Position numbers and translations under genes: made by a program | Notes under the pieces: model-generated | Databases searched by the model: none | The model's input: the letters and a program-made list of their open reading frames with translations, nothing else | Told to the model about the DNA's origin: nothing | Shown here: positions 11,781 through 23,763 of the stretch, in pieces | Layout of the letters: every line of letters starts with the position of its first letter | How positions within the stretch are numbered: the stretch's first letter is position 1 | Assembly: GCF_025698545.1 (NCBI RefSeq) | Contig: NC_068571.1 | Span: 39,589,733-39,653,732, forward strand | DNA: 64,000 nucleotides | Origin: Gossypium raimondii | Taxonomy: Eukaryota; Streptophyta; Magnoliopsida; Malvales; Malvaceae | Direction of reading: 5' to 3'

Positions 11781-14489
11781 CGTTATCAGCACGATCCTCT
11801 TTTATTTTATAATACGGTCACTCCAAATCTGTTACTCAAGTTGTTGTCGATTACCTTGAGCTATTGTAATTTTAATCTTCAATTGAAGCCTGCACACTAT
11901 GGGTAATCATTATCCAAGAAATTTATATAATCCTTATGTGGGTGATGACGATGATGTTAAATATCTTCAAGAATATTTTACTATAATTTATTATATCATA
12001 TTTATTATAATTTGAGACTAATCATGACAACATGAATAGATAGATTCTGATTTGAAATCCAAACATGTTTGCGATGGTGATTATGAAATAAAGAATCTAT
12101 TGAGATGTTTATAAGTCCCTCCTACTAAATATGTTGCATTCCCCTAAGTGGATGCAAAAAAAAGAGAGATATAATCATGGACCACTAAAAGTGGGAACAT
12201 AGTAATAAATAAGAGAACAATGAGAGTTATCAAGATAACTCTTCAAGGATTAAAGATAACTTATGTTATCAATGTGATATGAAATATTATTGGTCACATA
12301 TGGCGTATGCCCAAATATTTTGTTTCTATTATTCTTTGAGTAAGGATATTAGAATGTAGTAATGAATTCTATCATTATAGATAGAAAATATTTATCTTAT
12401 TTGGTACTAAAACAAACAAGTATTATTTCAATATTTAATAGTGCAAAATTAATTGAAAGCTCCAAAAGAGCTAATACATCAATATCTAAAAGCACCAAAT
12501 TTGTGATGGCTAATGCATTAGTTTTAAAACATATTCATAATAATGGATACCATATTGAGATTATGAATGAAGAAAACATTATATTTCATATAAATCACTA
12601 TTGTTATAAATATCTATTTTGAATGGATGAAAAAAGGAGGATTAAGCTATTGATTTGATTTGAAGATTTCGCATATTCCTTAAGCAAATATTGCATATAA
12701 TTGTTTGGAAATTATATTTTGTTGACTTAGCGACATTATAGACTTCACATTGAGTTAGACATTTCCAGTAGTAAATGTCATAATAGTACTTATATGTGGA
12801 TACAAAGTAAAATGAGTGTGATAAAATTATCAATTTGTTACAATTTTTATTGACATTATTAGTGCAATTGAAATTCATGTTAAAGTAAACCGAAGTTTAT
12901 TGATACAAATACATTTACTATTTGGCGTGACCAGTTAGACCATCCAAGATCATATATGATGCGAAAATTAATTGAGAATTCATATGGACATTCATTAAAG
13001 AACTAGAAGCTTCTTTAATTTAAAAATTCTAATTTGTTGCTTGTTTTCAATGAAAATTGCTTATTAGAAACTCACTAGCTAAAGTTGAGATTTAATATTT
13101 TCATTTCGAAATGAACATGGTCTCATTCATCCACCATAAGGATGATTTTGATATTATATTATATTGGTAGATGCATCTACAAAATAATCACATATGTTTT
13201 ATCAATTTGTAATTTGTCGTTTGCAAGATTACTTGTTTGAATAATTAATTTTAGATCATGCAATTAAGACAATTTATCTTACTAATCTTGATGAGATTAT
13301 ATCTCGTCTTTTATTAATTGAGTTTGAAAAACTTTTGTAAAAGTTTGTTATTTATGTGCATAATGGTTTAGAGAAATTATTGATTGAACGCCTCTAATTA
13401 ATGTCTAAACCATTACTTATGAGAACTAAACTTCTCATTTCAACATGAGATTATGTTGATTTACGTGTTGTACGCATCAAGCTAATAAGTTTTAAATACT
13501 CCCCATCATAATTGGTTTTTAGTCAAGAGCTAAATATTTCTCATCTTTGAATTTTTGTATGTGAATATATGTTCCAATTGCTCCACCACAACACACAAAG
13601 ATGAGTGAATCCTCAAAGAAAGTTGAGAATATATATTAATTACAAGTCTCCTTATATTATTATATGTTTTAAATGTATTGGAGATTCAATTATGACATGA
13701 TTTGTGATCACTATTTTGGTTCGATACTTTTCCCTACATTAGGGGGAAAGAAATAATAACTTGTAATGAGTTAAGGGGAGAGTAATTTGAACCAAAAGTT
13801 CAACAAGGATAACTCATTACAAGTTCCAAATATGAAAATTCTCATAAAAGAAAATAATAAATCTAGATGGTCATATAGTGAAAGCAGGTGCTTCAGAAGA
13901 GACCCAAGACATAACTAATAAGTAAAACTCTAGAAGAGATTCAGGTACCCAAAACTGAAGATTAAAATAGTGAAAATAAGAGATCTCGATAAGTAATGTC
14001 AATTCAAAAAAATATGGGATCGATAATAAAAATGGTTGACAATGGTTTTGTATGCAATATTATTGTTGAAATAATGAAATAAAAGGAGGGTTTTGAATAA
14101 ATCTATTGAGAAATATAGATATGGAATAAATAGAAAGACACAACCCAAATACAAATAAATTCGTGGAGTTTTTGGACCAGTAGTCCAACTACCTAAATGT
14201 ATAAAGCTACTGAGGGTACAAATGAAGTAGTTTTACAAAAACAGAATAAAAATATGAATTTTTTTTGCTAAGCCCTAGCATTGATTATAAAAAGATATAA
14301 TATTCTTTTGCTGTGGATGCAATAACCTTTAGGTATATTATTAAACTGACAATTAATAAAATATTTAACTTGCGTCTAATGGTTGTTGTTATAACCTTTT
14401 TATGAACCACTATATAGTAAAGTTTATATTAAAATCCCTGAAGGATTTAGAATGCCAGAAGCATATTGAAATTCTTGGGAAATTGTTCA
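11781..14489 (+). pseudogene. Copia gag-protease-integrase-RT remnant (5' half)
   Basis: Reading across frameshifts I see, in order: a zinc knuckle-like CYQCDMKYYWSHM (about 12266-12300), the protease region (RKYLSYLVLKQTSIIS, 12387), the GAG-pre-integrase motif (RDQLDHPRSYMMRKLIENS, about 12930), integrase pieces (HPP, DAST; 13120-13190), the conserved YVPIAPPQHTKM (about 13565), and the start of RT (VFGPVVQLPK near 14170; KIPEGFRMPEAY near 14440). Dozens of stops and indels make it non-functional. It is cut in RT by the Ty3 element. Confidence 0.7.
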
Positions 14490-15224
14490 TTTATATTTTC
14501 GAGATCATAATAGCTTAATCTAGCTATCTCGGGGATTAATTTGCAAAGCTATCAAAGTACTAAGGTTTTGCCATGGATGAGTATAGTTGAATTATGAAGT
14601 TTTATGGTAGAAAATGAAAGGTTGTTGAAAGATAAACAACTTTTGTAAAGAGAATTTTGATGAAATTATGATTTAGAGACTAAATTTAAAAGATGATAAA
14701 TTCATGGAAAATTTTCTAAATTTTATGAAATACATGAGTTGCTATTGTGATATATGAAAATCGACTAGGCTTGGAATAATGATTAAATTGTATGAATTTC
14801 ATTTTCAAAGCCTAGGGACAAAATCATAATTAATTAAAAGTATAGGGGAAAAATAGTAATTTTCCAAAGATGTGTATTGAACTGAATTGAATTTGAATTG
14901 TATTAAATTAAGCTAAATTTACTCGAATAGATCCGGATAGACACAATACGGAGTTAGATCGATGAAAAGAAAAAGTGTCGGATTAGTAGCGTTTGTATTC
15001 ACGAACATTGCCGAGGTAAGTTCGTGTAACTAAATTGTATGTTTATATGTTTAAATTCAATTTTATGTTTGTGAAAATGCATGATTTCCATGTATAAGCA
15101 TTGATCACATATCCGAAAATATCCGGCAAGTACCAAGTCCCGTTTGAACTGAAGAAATTCGATGGATACAAATAACATTGTCATTAAGGGTTCCTGATTG
15201 GTTGTGGTCCTACATGTGTTGCGG

Positions 15225-15450
15225 ACACACCACAGCTCGCAAGAGCGTCCCGTTATTAGCTCTTATGAGCATCTCGATATTGGCTCTCTTGAGCTTCCTG
15301 ATATTTGGGTCTCACGAGCTTCCCGTTATTTAGCTCTTATGAGCATTCTGTTATATGGCTCTTATGAGCTTCCCGATATTGGCTCACATGAGCTTCCCGA
15401 TTATGGCTCTTATGAGCTTCCCGATTATATGCTCACATGAGCATTCCTGA
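15225..15450 (+). repeat. LTR minisatellite, GGCTC..ATGAGCTTCCCG units
   Basis: About ten degenerate units of 20-26 bp with the core TATGAGCTTCCCGATTATGG. The same array recurs in the solo LTR at 57780-58240. An open frame across it (SYELPDIGSHELPDYGSY) is only the repeat read as codons. Confidence 0.75.
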
Positions 15451-16374
15451 ATATGAATTGACGAATTACATTTTTGTACACTTAGTATGTACTACATGTG
15501 TATCTATCGATATTTTAAATGTTTCAACGGGTAAAATTCTGATATGAAACAATATGAGTATGAAGTGATTTATTACCCATATGTGCCTGAAATACATGAA
15601 AATGATGTTACTTGACATGTTGAAAAATAAGATGAAAGATACATGTGGATGAAACTTGCCTGACGACTATGTACATTTGTGATTATGAGTTATTATATGA
15701 ATTACATGACTAACATGCTTGATGAGGATATGTGTTTAGGAATTTGACCAAATTGGTTGGAGCATGCTTAGTTTGCTTACCTTTAATGTAATTTAAATGG
15801 TAAGTTAAATTCTATGTTATACGAACTTACTAAGCTTTAAAGCTTACTCTATTTTATTTTCCCTATTTTAAAGTAATTCAGAAGCTCGTTGGGTTGAAAG
15901 CTAGGCAGAGATATCTCACACTATCCATCAGCTCATTTCGGTATAAATAGTAAATTAATTTTTAGTTATAATGGCATGTATAAGGTAATTTGGCCAATGT
16001 TGGCTTATAAGTATTTTGTTGTAAATAGCCATTGGAATGGCTTATGTTTGGTACATTTTGATGTGCATATATATGGCCTTATCATACTTGATATGTGTTT
16101 GAAATAGTTGAATGATTTTTAACCAATAGCCATATTGAGGCATGGTTTGAGTTAGTGTAATTAGCAAAATGTGCAAATATGTGCATATGGTTAATTTGGT
16201 AAGTTTGGATGTTTCATATAAGCTATGAAATGTTAGGTATAAAACTTGATTTTGGCTTGAATTGAAGGTCTTGTTATGGCTTGTGAATGTACATATTGAT
16301 GAGTTTAAGTTGATACCACAATGGGTGAAAAATGTGGCTTGAAAATGACCTATTTCGTCCAGACGGGCATGTGT

Positions 16375-16735
16375 CTCAACCGTGTATGACACACGGCCTA
16401 GCACACAGGCGTGTGGTTTGGCCATGTGTCCCATACATCTTTAAAATTGCAAAATAGAATATCCATAATTATTTACACGGTCTAGCACATGGGCGTGTGG
16501 CTTGGCTGTGTGACCCATGCACCTTATTTATGCAAGTCAGTATGCTCACACGGCCTAGCACACGGGTGTGTGGCTTGGCCGTGTGACCCAAGTCAGTAAG
16601 CTCACAAGTTTGAACACGGGCTGGGACATGGCTGTGTGTCATTATTTCGAATGTCTACACGGCCTCAGACACGAGCGTGTCTTTTGACCGTGTGAGACAC
16701 ACGGCCTGGCCACATGGGCGTGTGTCCTCTGCACA
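16375..16735 (+). repeat. CACACGGCC / GGCCGTGTG palindromic motif cluster
   Basis: Repeated imperfect palindromes such as CACACGGCCTAGCACACGG followed by GGCGTGTGGCTTGGCC occupy about 360 bp just upstream of the LTR end. Clusters of the same kind occur at 22080-22300, 59155-59365 and, reversed, at 3110-3290. Confidence 0.75.
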
Positions 16736-16963
16736 TTGGAAAAATTTTGACATTTTTTGAAAAAAATTTTGAGTACCCGGTTTAGTCTCGACTCATTTCT
16801 AACATGTATTTTGCGTCTCGAAGGCTCACATAAGGGACAATATGATTGATTTCTGATATGATTGCTAAATGATATGAGATGTATGTTATATGTTCTGCAA
16901 ATTTCGGTAATGCTCTGTAACCCTGTTTTAACGATAGATACAAGTTAGGGGTGTTACATTTAT

Positions 16964-16975
16964 TGGTACCAGAGC
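16964..16975 (+). other. Ty3 primer-binding site
   Basis: TGGTACCAGAGC begins five bases after the LTR end. It resembles the methionine-tRNA priming site of plant Ty3 elements (usual form TGGTATCAGAGC) with one change. Confidence 0.65.
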
Positions 16976-17095
16976 TACGGTTTAGTCAATTCTCAGATTA
17001 ATGTGGCATATACGAGTCTAGCTATACATGCTATTATATAACATGTGATAGTTTGATATCTCCTGACCATTTTAAAACATGTTTTTCATATAGTA

Positions 17096-18300
17096 ATGTC
17101 ATCCAACCAAGCTGATTCTAAAGAAGCTAAAAGTAATGCTCAAGCTTCTGTGCAAAGAGCAGCCTTGAGTAGTAGAAGGCCCGTATCTGAGGGCCGAGGA
17201 GGAGAGGCTAAAGAAACCTTCTTCCAAATGATGAATGAATGGTTTATTGAATATGTAAAAACAAATCTGACTGTACAACAACCTCCACCCCCTTCTGTTT
17301 CTCAATTGGTTCCCGATATACCACAAGGTACAGAACTTATTAGAACTGGTAAACTTTCTGTTGATAAAATTCGTAAATATGGGGCAGAAGAATTCAGAGC
17401 TACAGCTGAAGATAATCCCAAAAGAGCTGAGTTCTAGTTAGAAAACACTATCAGAGTTCTTGATGAACTATCTTGTACACCGGCTGAATGTCTTAAATGT
17501 GCGATGTCTCTGTGAAAAGATTCAGCTTATCAGTGGTGGAATACATTGATTTCTATTGTGCCAAAAGAAAGGGTTACTTTAGAATTTTTTCAAATTGAAT
17601 TCAGAAATAAATATATCAGTCAGAGGTTTCTTAATTAGAAACATAAAAAATTCTTGGAGCTTAAACAGGGGCATATGACAGTATCTGAATATGAACGAGA
17701 AATTGTCTGACTAAGCAAATATGGTAGAAAATGTATCCCAACTGAAATCGCAATGTGTAAGCCATTTGAAGAAGGTTTAAATGAAAGCATAAAATTGTTA
17801 ATTGGAATTCTTGAATTGAAATAATTTGTTATACTGGTTGACCGAACTTGTAAAGTTGAAGAGCTGAGCAAAGAGAAAAGACAAGCTGAAATTGATGCCA
17901 AAACTTTAAGTAAAATATTTATGGGAAAGTCATACCAGTCAGCCTCGAAGAAATCAAAGAAGTATCATGACCATTTTACTACCTCTGTAGGATACTCAGG
18001 TAGAGATAAAGGTGCCCGACGCTCCAGTCCAAGATCTTAGTCTACATCTGTAGCAAGTGCGAGAAGTGTTAAAAACATTAAACCCAGATGCAAGCATTGT
18101 AACAAGTTACATTTTGGTGAGTGTCGAATAAAAAGTGGAGCTTGTTTTAGATGTGGTTCCTTTGACCACTATCTGAGAGACTGTTCGGAGAAACTTAAAA
18201 AAGATACCACTCAAACTTCAAGGCCGAGTAACCCCGCTACGAGAGGTAGACCACCTCGTAATCCCAGCGATGTGAGTGGTAGCTGAGGTACAACAAAATA
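17096..18300 (+). pseudogene. Ty3 gag remnant
   Basis: The start MSSNQADSKEAKSNAQ opens 113 intact codons. Beyond the first stop the frame continues as capsid sequence: YQWWNTLISIVPKERVTLE, then SEYEREIV and VDRTCKVEELSKEKR. A CCHC zinc knuckle (CFRCGSFDHYLRDC) lies near 18150. In-frame stops sit at about 17436, 17513, 17635, 17708, 17821, 18038 and 18283. Gag forms the particle that packages element RNA; this copy cannot. Confidence 0.75.
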
Positions 18301-18309
18301 TTCCATCGT

Positions 18310-21300
18310 AAGATTCGAAGCACGAGCACCAGCTAGGACTTATGCTATTCTTGCACGTGAGGATGCTTTTGCACCAGACGTTATTACTGGTACTTTTTCT
18401 CTTATTGATATTGATATAACTGCTTTAATTGATCTCGGTTCAACTCATTCATATATTTGCATGAATCTGGTAACTAATAAAAATTTACCTGTTGAGTCCA
18501 TTGAATTCGTGATTAAAGTATCGAACCCCCTAGGCCAGTATGTGATGGTTGATAAAATTTACAAGAACTGCCTGTTAATGATACGGGTTTATTGTTTCCT
18601 GGTTGATTTAATGGTATTATCGTTTGATGAATTTGATGTGATATTGGGTATGGATTGGTTAACTCAGCATGATGCCGTGGTAAATTGTAAGAAAAAGCAT
18701 ATTGTATTGAAATGTCAAAATGGTGAAATGCTCAATCAGATAAAATGAATGGGTTGTCCAATGTGATATCAGCCATGTCAACACAGAAATATGTGAGAAA
18801 AGGTTATGATGCTTATCTTGCTTATGTATTGGATATTAAAGGGTCTGAGTCAAAGATCAAAACAGTGCCAATGGTTTGTGAGTATCCCAATGTGTTTCCA
18901 AAGGAGTTACCCGGATTACCGCCGGTCAGAGAGGTCGAATTTGCTATAGACCTTGCACCAGGAAGTAGGGTGAGCAAAACTCAATTCGACTCGAAAAAAT
19001 AAAAAAAAATCGAATTTCGAGTTAAACGAATCGAGTTATTCGAGTTAATCGAGTTTTTCGAATCAACTCAAATTTTTTTTTTCAAATTTCGAGTTCGAAT
19101 CGAGTTGAGTTTTCGAATTTGAATAACTCGAATAATTTGAATAATTCGAATATCAAACTATAATATTTTACATTTTTACCCCAAACTCCCAAACCTTTTT
19201 ACTTTTCCCTTAAAACTTTTACTCCTTCCCACTTCCCCCCCCCCCAAAACTTGTACTCCCTTCCCCTTCCAACCCCCCAATCTACCAAAATCCATTTCTC
19301 ACCAAAATTTTACTCTCCCATTTACTTTTTCTCAAAATTTTACTCCCAAAAACCCTCACAACCTTTTATTTCCCCCAAAATTTTTACTCCCTCCCACTTT
19401 TCCCCTAAAACTTTTATTCCCTCCTCATCTCACTTCCCATCTACCCTAAACCCTCCCCCCTCCAATTTTTTTTTTAATATTTTCCCTCCAAAATTTTACT
19501 CCCCCTATTTACTTTTCCTCAAACCTTTATTCTCCAAAAATTTTTATTTTCCCCCTAAACTTTTACTTCTCACTCTTTACTCTAAAAAAAATCAAAATTA
19601 TCCAAAAAATCACTAAACATAAATATTAATAATTTTATTTATATCTACTATTTATATTATTAAATTAAATTTCACATTTTATATTATTTATATTATTAAA
19701 TTTTTAGTCATATTGAATATTTATATTAAAATTGAATTATTAATTTATGCCATAAAATATTCGTGTTAAAATTTTATATTGGTATCAATTTCACATTTTA
19801 TTTCTAAAATAACTTTTATTAAAAAATCATATTTTTACATTTAATATATTTTAATTCCAAAATACATAGTGACAAGAATCAAGATAATTGAAACAACTAA
19901 ACAAGCAAAGAAGCTAACCAGTATATAAAAAATTAATAAATAAATTATAAGGTGATGAAAGTAATAAAAAATTGATTTAGGTGGACAAATTTTATGACGA
20001 TGGGTGACAGTGGTTACAAGGACCCAAAATTATTTTTTAAAATTTAACTCGAACAAATATATTCGATTCGATTCGATTCGAATTTCATCTCACTCGACTC
20101 GATTCGAGAAAATTTTAAATTAAATTAGGATGATAAAATATGATTCGTCAACTCGATTAACTCGAATTTTTTTATTTGATTCGATTCGATTCGATCGAAC
20201 GCTCACCCTTACCAGGAACAACACCAATATCTATAGCACTATACAAAATGACTCCTATAGAGTTAAAATAGTTGAAAGCATAGTTACAAAAACTGACTGA
20301 CAAGGGTTTTGCTGTAACTAGTTTTTCACCTTGGGGTGCACCGGTTCTGTTTGTTAAGAAAAAGGATGGATCCTTGAGATTATGTATTGATTATCGACAG
20401 CTCAATAAAGTTACAATCAAGAATAAGTATCCACTGTCTCGCATTGATGATTTGTTTGATCAGTTGAAAGGTGCCATAGTGTTCTCGAAGATTGGTCTTC
20501 GTTCCGGTTATTATCAGTTATGAGTGAAAGACTTGGATGTGTCGAAAACAACCTTCAGAACTAGGTACAGGTATTATGAATTTCTTGGGATGCCGTTTGG
20601 CTTAACTAATACACTTGCGGTATTTATGGATTTAATGAATAGAATTTTCAGACTGTACCTGGATAGATTTGTTGTGGTATTTATTGATGATATTCTGGTA
20701 TATTCCCAAGATGAGACTGAGTATGCCGAACATCTAAGAATTGTTCTGCAAACTTTGCGAGAAAAATACTTGTATACTAAATTTAGCAAATATGAATTTT
20801 GGCTTCGAGAAGTTGGTTTTCTGGGACATATAGTATCGGCTGAAGGTATTAGAGTTTATCCGAATAAAATTTTAGCAAATGTAAATTGCAAACCACCGAA
20901 AAATGTATCTGAAGTCAAAAGTTTTCTGGGATTAGCAGGTTATTGTCGGAGATTTGTAAAAGGGTTTTCGATGATAGCTTCACCGATGACACGGTTATTA
21001 TAGAAAGATGTGAAATTTGAATGGCCTGATAAATGTCAACAAAGTTTTGACCAGTTGAAAGCCCTGTTGACTAAAGCACCAGTTCTGTTTCCGCCTGAAT
21101 CAGGTAAAGAATTTGTGATTTATAGTGATGCATCGTTGAATGGTTTAGGTTGTGTTTTGATGTAGGAAGGTAAAGTAATAGCTTATGCTTCTAGACAGCT
21201 AAAATTACATGAAAAGAATTACCTGATACATGATTTAGAATTGACGGCTATTGTTTTTGCGCTGAAAATTTGGCGACACTACTTGTTCGGTGAAAAGTGT

Positions 21301-21945
21301 CATATATTCACCAATCATAAAAGCTTAAAATATCTGATGTCGCAGAAAGATTTGAATCTGAGACAACGCAGGTGGCTTGAACTGCTTGACTTGGTTATTG
21401 ATTATCACTCGAGAAAGGCAAATGTAGTTGCTGATGCTTTGAGTAGAAAGTCTCTGTTTTCCTTACGAGCAATGAATACCCGATTGACATTGTCTGATGA
21501 TGGCTCAATCTTAGCTGAGTTAAAGGTTAAACCGATGTTTCTACAGCAGATCTGCGAAGCTCAGAAATGTGATAATGAGTTGTAAGCTAAACGGGTACAG
21601 TGTGAGTCAACTTCTGATTCAGAATTTCAGAAAGGATCTGATGATTGTCTGTTATTCAGAGGCAGATTTTGTGTACTGAAGAATTCAAAGCTTGTACAGA
21701 AAATTTTGCACGAAGCTCATAATGGTACATGTCAGTTCATCCGGGGAGTAATAAAATGTATAATGATTTGAAACAAATGTACTGATGGCTGGGAATGAAA
21801 CGTGATATTTCTGAATTTGTATCTAGATGTTTGATATGTCAGAAAGCTAAAGCTAAACATCAGGTACCTTCAAGACTGTTCAGCTAGTGATGATACCAGA
21901 ATGGAAATGGGATAGAGTTATTATGAATTTTGTATTGGGGTGACC
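18310..21945 (+). pseudogene. Ty3 pol remnant (protease, RT, RNase H, part of integrase)
   Basis: The protease-like retropepsin region includes ITALIDLGSTHSYI, in which the usual active-site DSG/DTG reads DLG, and DVILGMDWL (18630). RT starts at FPKELPGLPPVREVEF, is split by a hAT-like insertion (18965-20210), and resumes with PGTTPIS. The RT catalytic box reads [11 protein letters not shown] (20680), matching the usual YxDD region with F for Y. RNase H is at 21180-21450 ([17 protein letters not shown]). The integrase zinc region (LICQKAK-type, 21700-21870) follows, then sequence loss. At least seven in-frame stops remove function. The order protease-RT-RNase H-integrase is that of Ty3, not Copia. 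Confidence 0.8.
18965..20210. mobile_element. Non-autonomous hAT-like element inside Ty3 RT
   Basis: The ends read GTAGGGTGAGC and GCTCACCCTT, inverted copies of AGGGTGAGC. They are flanked by an exact 8-bp duplication ACCAGGAA (18957-18964, 20211-20218) that interrupts the RT coding text LAPG-TTPIS. Arms of repeated TCGAATTCGAGTT-type sequence near both ends can pair. The centre is AT-rich with pyrimidine-rich runs and no transposase. The 8-bp duplication and terminal motif fit the hAT superfamily. Confidence 0.82.
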
Positions 21946-22018
21946 CCTATCTCTAAAAAAGAAAGATGTCATTTGGGTAATCGTCAATTGTTTGACAAAG
22001 TTTGCATATTTTATTTCG

Positions 22019-22535
22019 GTCGTGTGGTTTGGTTGTGTGTCCTTTGTATCTTTAAAATTGCAAAACAGAATACCCATAATTATTTACACGGTCTAGCACA
22101 CGGGCGTGTGGCTTGGCCGTGTGACCCCTGCACCTTATTTATGCAAGTCAATATGCTCACACGGCCCCAAGTCAGTAAGCTCACAAGTTTGAACACGGCT
22201 GGGACACGGTCGTGTATCCCTATTTCGAATGTCCACATGGCCTGAGACAATGGTGTGTCTCTTGACCGTGTGAGACACACGGTCTGGCCACATGGGCGTG
22301 TGTCCCCTGCACCTTGGAAAAATTTTGATGTTTTTCGAAAAAAATTTGAGTACCCAATTTAGACCCGACTCATTTCTAACATGTATTTTGGGCCTCGAAG
22401 GCTCACATAAGGGACAATATGATTGATTTCTAATATGATTGCTAAATGATTTGAGATGTTTGTTATATGTTCTGCAAATTTCGGTAATTCTTCGTAACCC
22501 TATTCCGATGATAGATACGGGTTGGGGGTGTTACA
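22019..22535 (+). repeat. Truncated 3' LTR of the nested Ty3 element
   Basis: Sequence from GTCGTGTGGTTTGG onward matches 16406-16958 of the 5' LTR with scattered differences and a short internal deletion in the CACACGG block. It ends in GGGTGTTACA. It joins integrase sequence directly, so one deletion removed the rest of integrase and the LTR start. Confidence 0.78.
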
Positions 22536-23020
22536 GACTTAATCAGTAGTAGTTGATGGAGGATTATAAAATGGTCCAAAATACCGATTTGTGTTTTTAT
22601 AGAAAAATTATGATTAAAGTTTTCTATGAATATTGTTGAAACTCCTGAAGAGATCAAAAAATATTTTTTTCAAATTTTCCCTCACTCATGACTTTCAAAA
22701 GAATGGTGATATAAATGCTTAGCAAATACATTCATATAGTCATTTGAAAAACTAGTATTCAAGATTGAATAAGTAGAATATGAGAAAGTATGTGATATTT
22801 TCATTAGGGGAGTAAATACGAGCTATACTCTTTTTCCTTTAACCGAGGTTTTGTCCCATTGGGTTTTCCTGGTAAGGTTTTTAACGAAGCAACATATTTT
22901 GTGTATTATAAATATGTATACTCTTTTTCCTTCACTGACAATTTTTTTTCCCATAGTATTTTTATCTTAGTAAGGTTTTAACGATATATATTATCTACCA
23001 ATGGACATCCAAAAGGAGAG
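22536..23020 (+). pseudogene. Copia RT/RNase H remnant (3' half)
   Basis: After the Ty3 LTR the text reads EDYKMVQNTDLCFYRKI, the RT continuation after the point where Copia sequence stopped at about 14490. It then passes VETPEEIKK and jumps to LTHDFQKNGDI, the RNase H end, showing an internal deletion of several hundred bases. A purine tract at 23011 precedes the LTR. Confidence 0.6.
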
Positions 23021-23152
23021 TGTTATGAATATCTTATTAAATGGATGTCCATCAAGATCAAGATAAATTTTAATGTACTTTAAATTTTAATAGTAATTAG
23101 AAAGTAGAGTTCTATTTTATTTATACTTGTATGTCTATAAATATAAACTTTC
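23021..23152 (+). repeat. Truncated 3' LTR of the outer Copia element
   Basis: TGTTATGAATATC follows the purine tract. The stretch TGTACTTTAAATTTTAATAG to TCTATAAATATAAAC matches the reverse complement of 11620-11700. The LTR stops abruptly near 23152. Confidence 0.65.
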
Positions 23153-23763
23153 ATATTCGAATTTAAATTTTGTGGATTTTGATATCCAACATATGATAGA
23201 AAATACTAATTTTAGATTTTTTTTTTGCAAATTTAGATATCGAGAGGATAATTTATATTTAATTCAGAATCAGAATTGGATGGTACTACTCAAATAATTT
23301 ACGATTTTGAATTTTTAGACATTTATAAATTCAGGTTCGAATAATTCAAAAATTACAAGAGAGCAAAGCACAGCTCCTGTTTCATTTTTCCCTACCTATT
23401 TGGTAGTAAGGCTATTTGTCTTAAAATTTTCTGTTGTCTTCAGATGGCTGTGTTCTATCTGTACTACCCAAATATATGTATATTTTCCCTAAATTTTGAT
23501 TACGAGGAGAATATTGTGTTAATAAAAATACATTGTTTAATGAATTAAAAAAATAAATACATAAAACCAACACGAAAAATTAATTTTAACTAAATTTGCA
23601 ACCCAAGTTTGTAGTTCCACCACTTCCATTTCATTTGGGGTTTTTTTTTTTTTTTTGGTCGTATAAATATAAATATAAATATAAAAAATAACGTGTAAAA
23701 AGGATTTAAAAGAATTTCTGTATAAATGACTAAGTGCAGACATAAATTCATTAGGTATGTCAT
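23153..23763. other. Intergenic sequence and 3' flank of the GT90 gene
   Basis: AT-rich, with a T run at 23641-23656. The GT90 transcript (minus strand) probably ends here. No separate gene seen. Confidence 0.4.

Larger units (their letters stand above)
14490..16958 (+). repeat. Truncated 5' LTR of the nested Ty3 element
   Basis: The sequence from GATCATAATAGCTTAAT onward is collinear with 57090-59604 of the solo LTR, sharing the GAGCTTCCC minirepeats, the CACACGGCC block and the end GGGTGTTACA. A priming site follows at once. About 490 bp of the LTR start are missing, probably by deletion. Confidence 0.8.
14490..22535 (+). mobile_element. Ty3-type (Del/Tekay-like) element nested in Copia
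   Basis: A truncated 5' LTR (14490-16958), a primer site (TGGTACCAGAGC, 16964), gag, protease, RT, RNase H, part of integrase and a truncated 3' LTR (22019-22535) lie in the expected order. Copia RT sequence resumes on both sides. The 5' LTR lacks about 0.5 kb of its start compared with the related solo LTR at 56569-59604, and integrase runs directly into the middle of the 3' LTR. The Del/Tekay label is inferred from the polyprotein and long LTRs; no chromodomain remains to confirm it. Confidence 0.8.
11513..23152 (+). mobile_element. Decayed outer Copia element hosting a Ty3 element
   Basis: The LTR terminus (11701-11780) is followed by CGTTATCAGCACGA (11781), a priming site seen in many plant Copia elements. 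Degenerate gag, protease, integrase and RT follow to about 14490, then a Ty3 insertion, then the remaining RT/RNase H remnant (22536-22980), a purine tract AAAAGGAGAG (23011-23020) and a 3' LTR start TGTTATGAATATC (23021-23152, truncated). The order is that of a full Copia element in plus orientation. A further internal deletion fuses RT to the RNase H end. Confidence 0.75.

Noticed and set aside
15198..15440. Open frame coding repeated SYELPD units
   Set aside because: It is the LTR minisatellite read as codons; the related array at 57780-58240 does not keep the frame.
16375..16735. CACACGG repeats as a CRISPR-like array
   Set aside because: Spacing is irregular, units vary, the motif lies within plant LTRs and recurs in other LTR copies.
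19251..19616. 121-residue Pro/Ser/Phe-rich open frame
   Set aside because: Comes from pyrimidine-rich low-complexity DNA in the centre of the hAT-like element.
22019..22280. Overlapping frames on both strands rich in Cys and His
   Set aside because: They arise from the palindromic motif cluster of the 3' LTR, which reads open on both strands.
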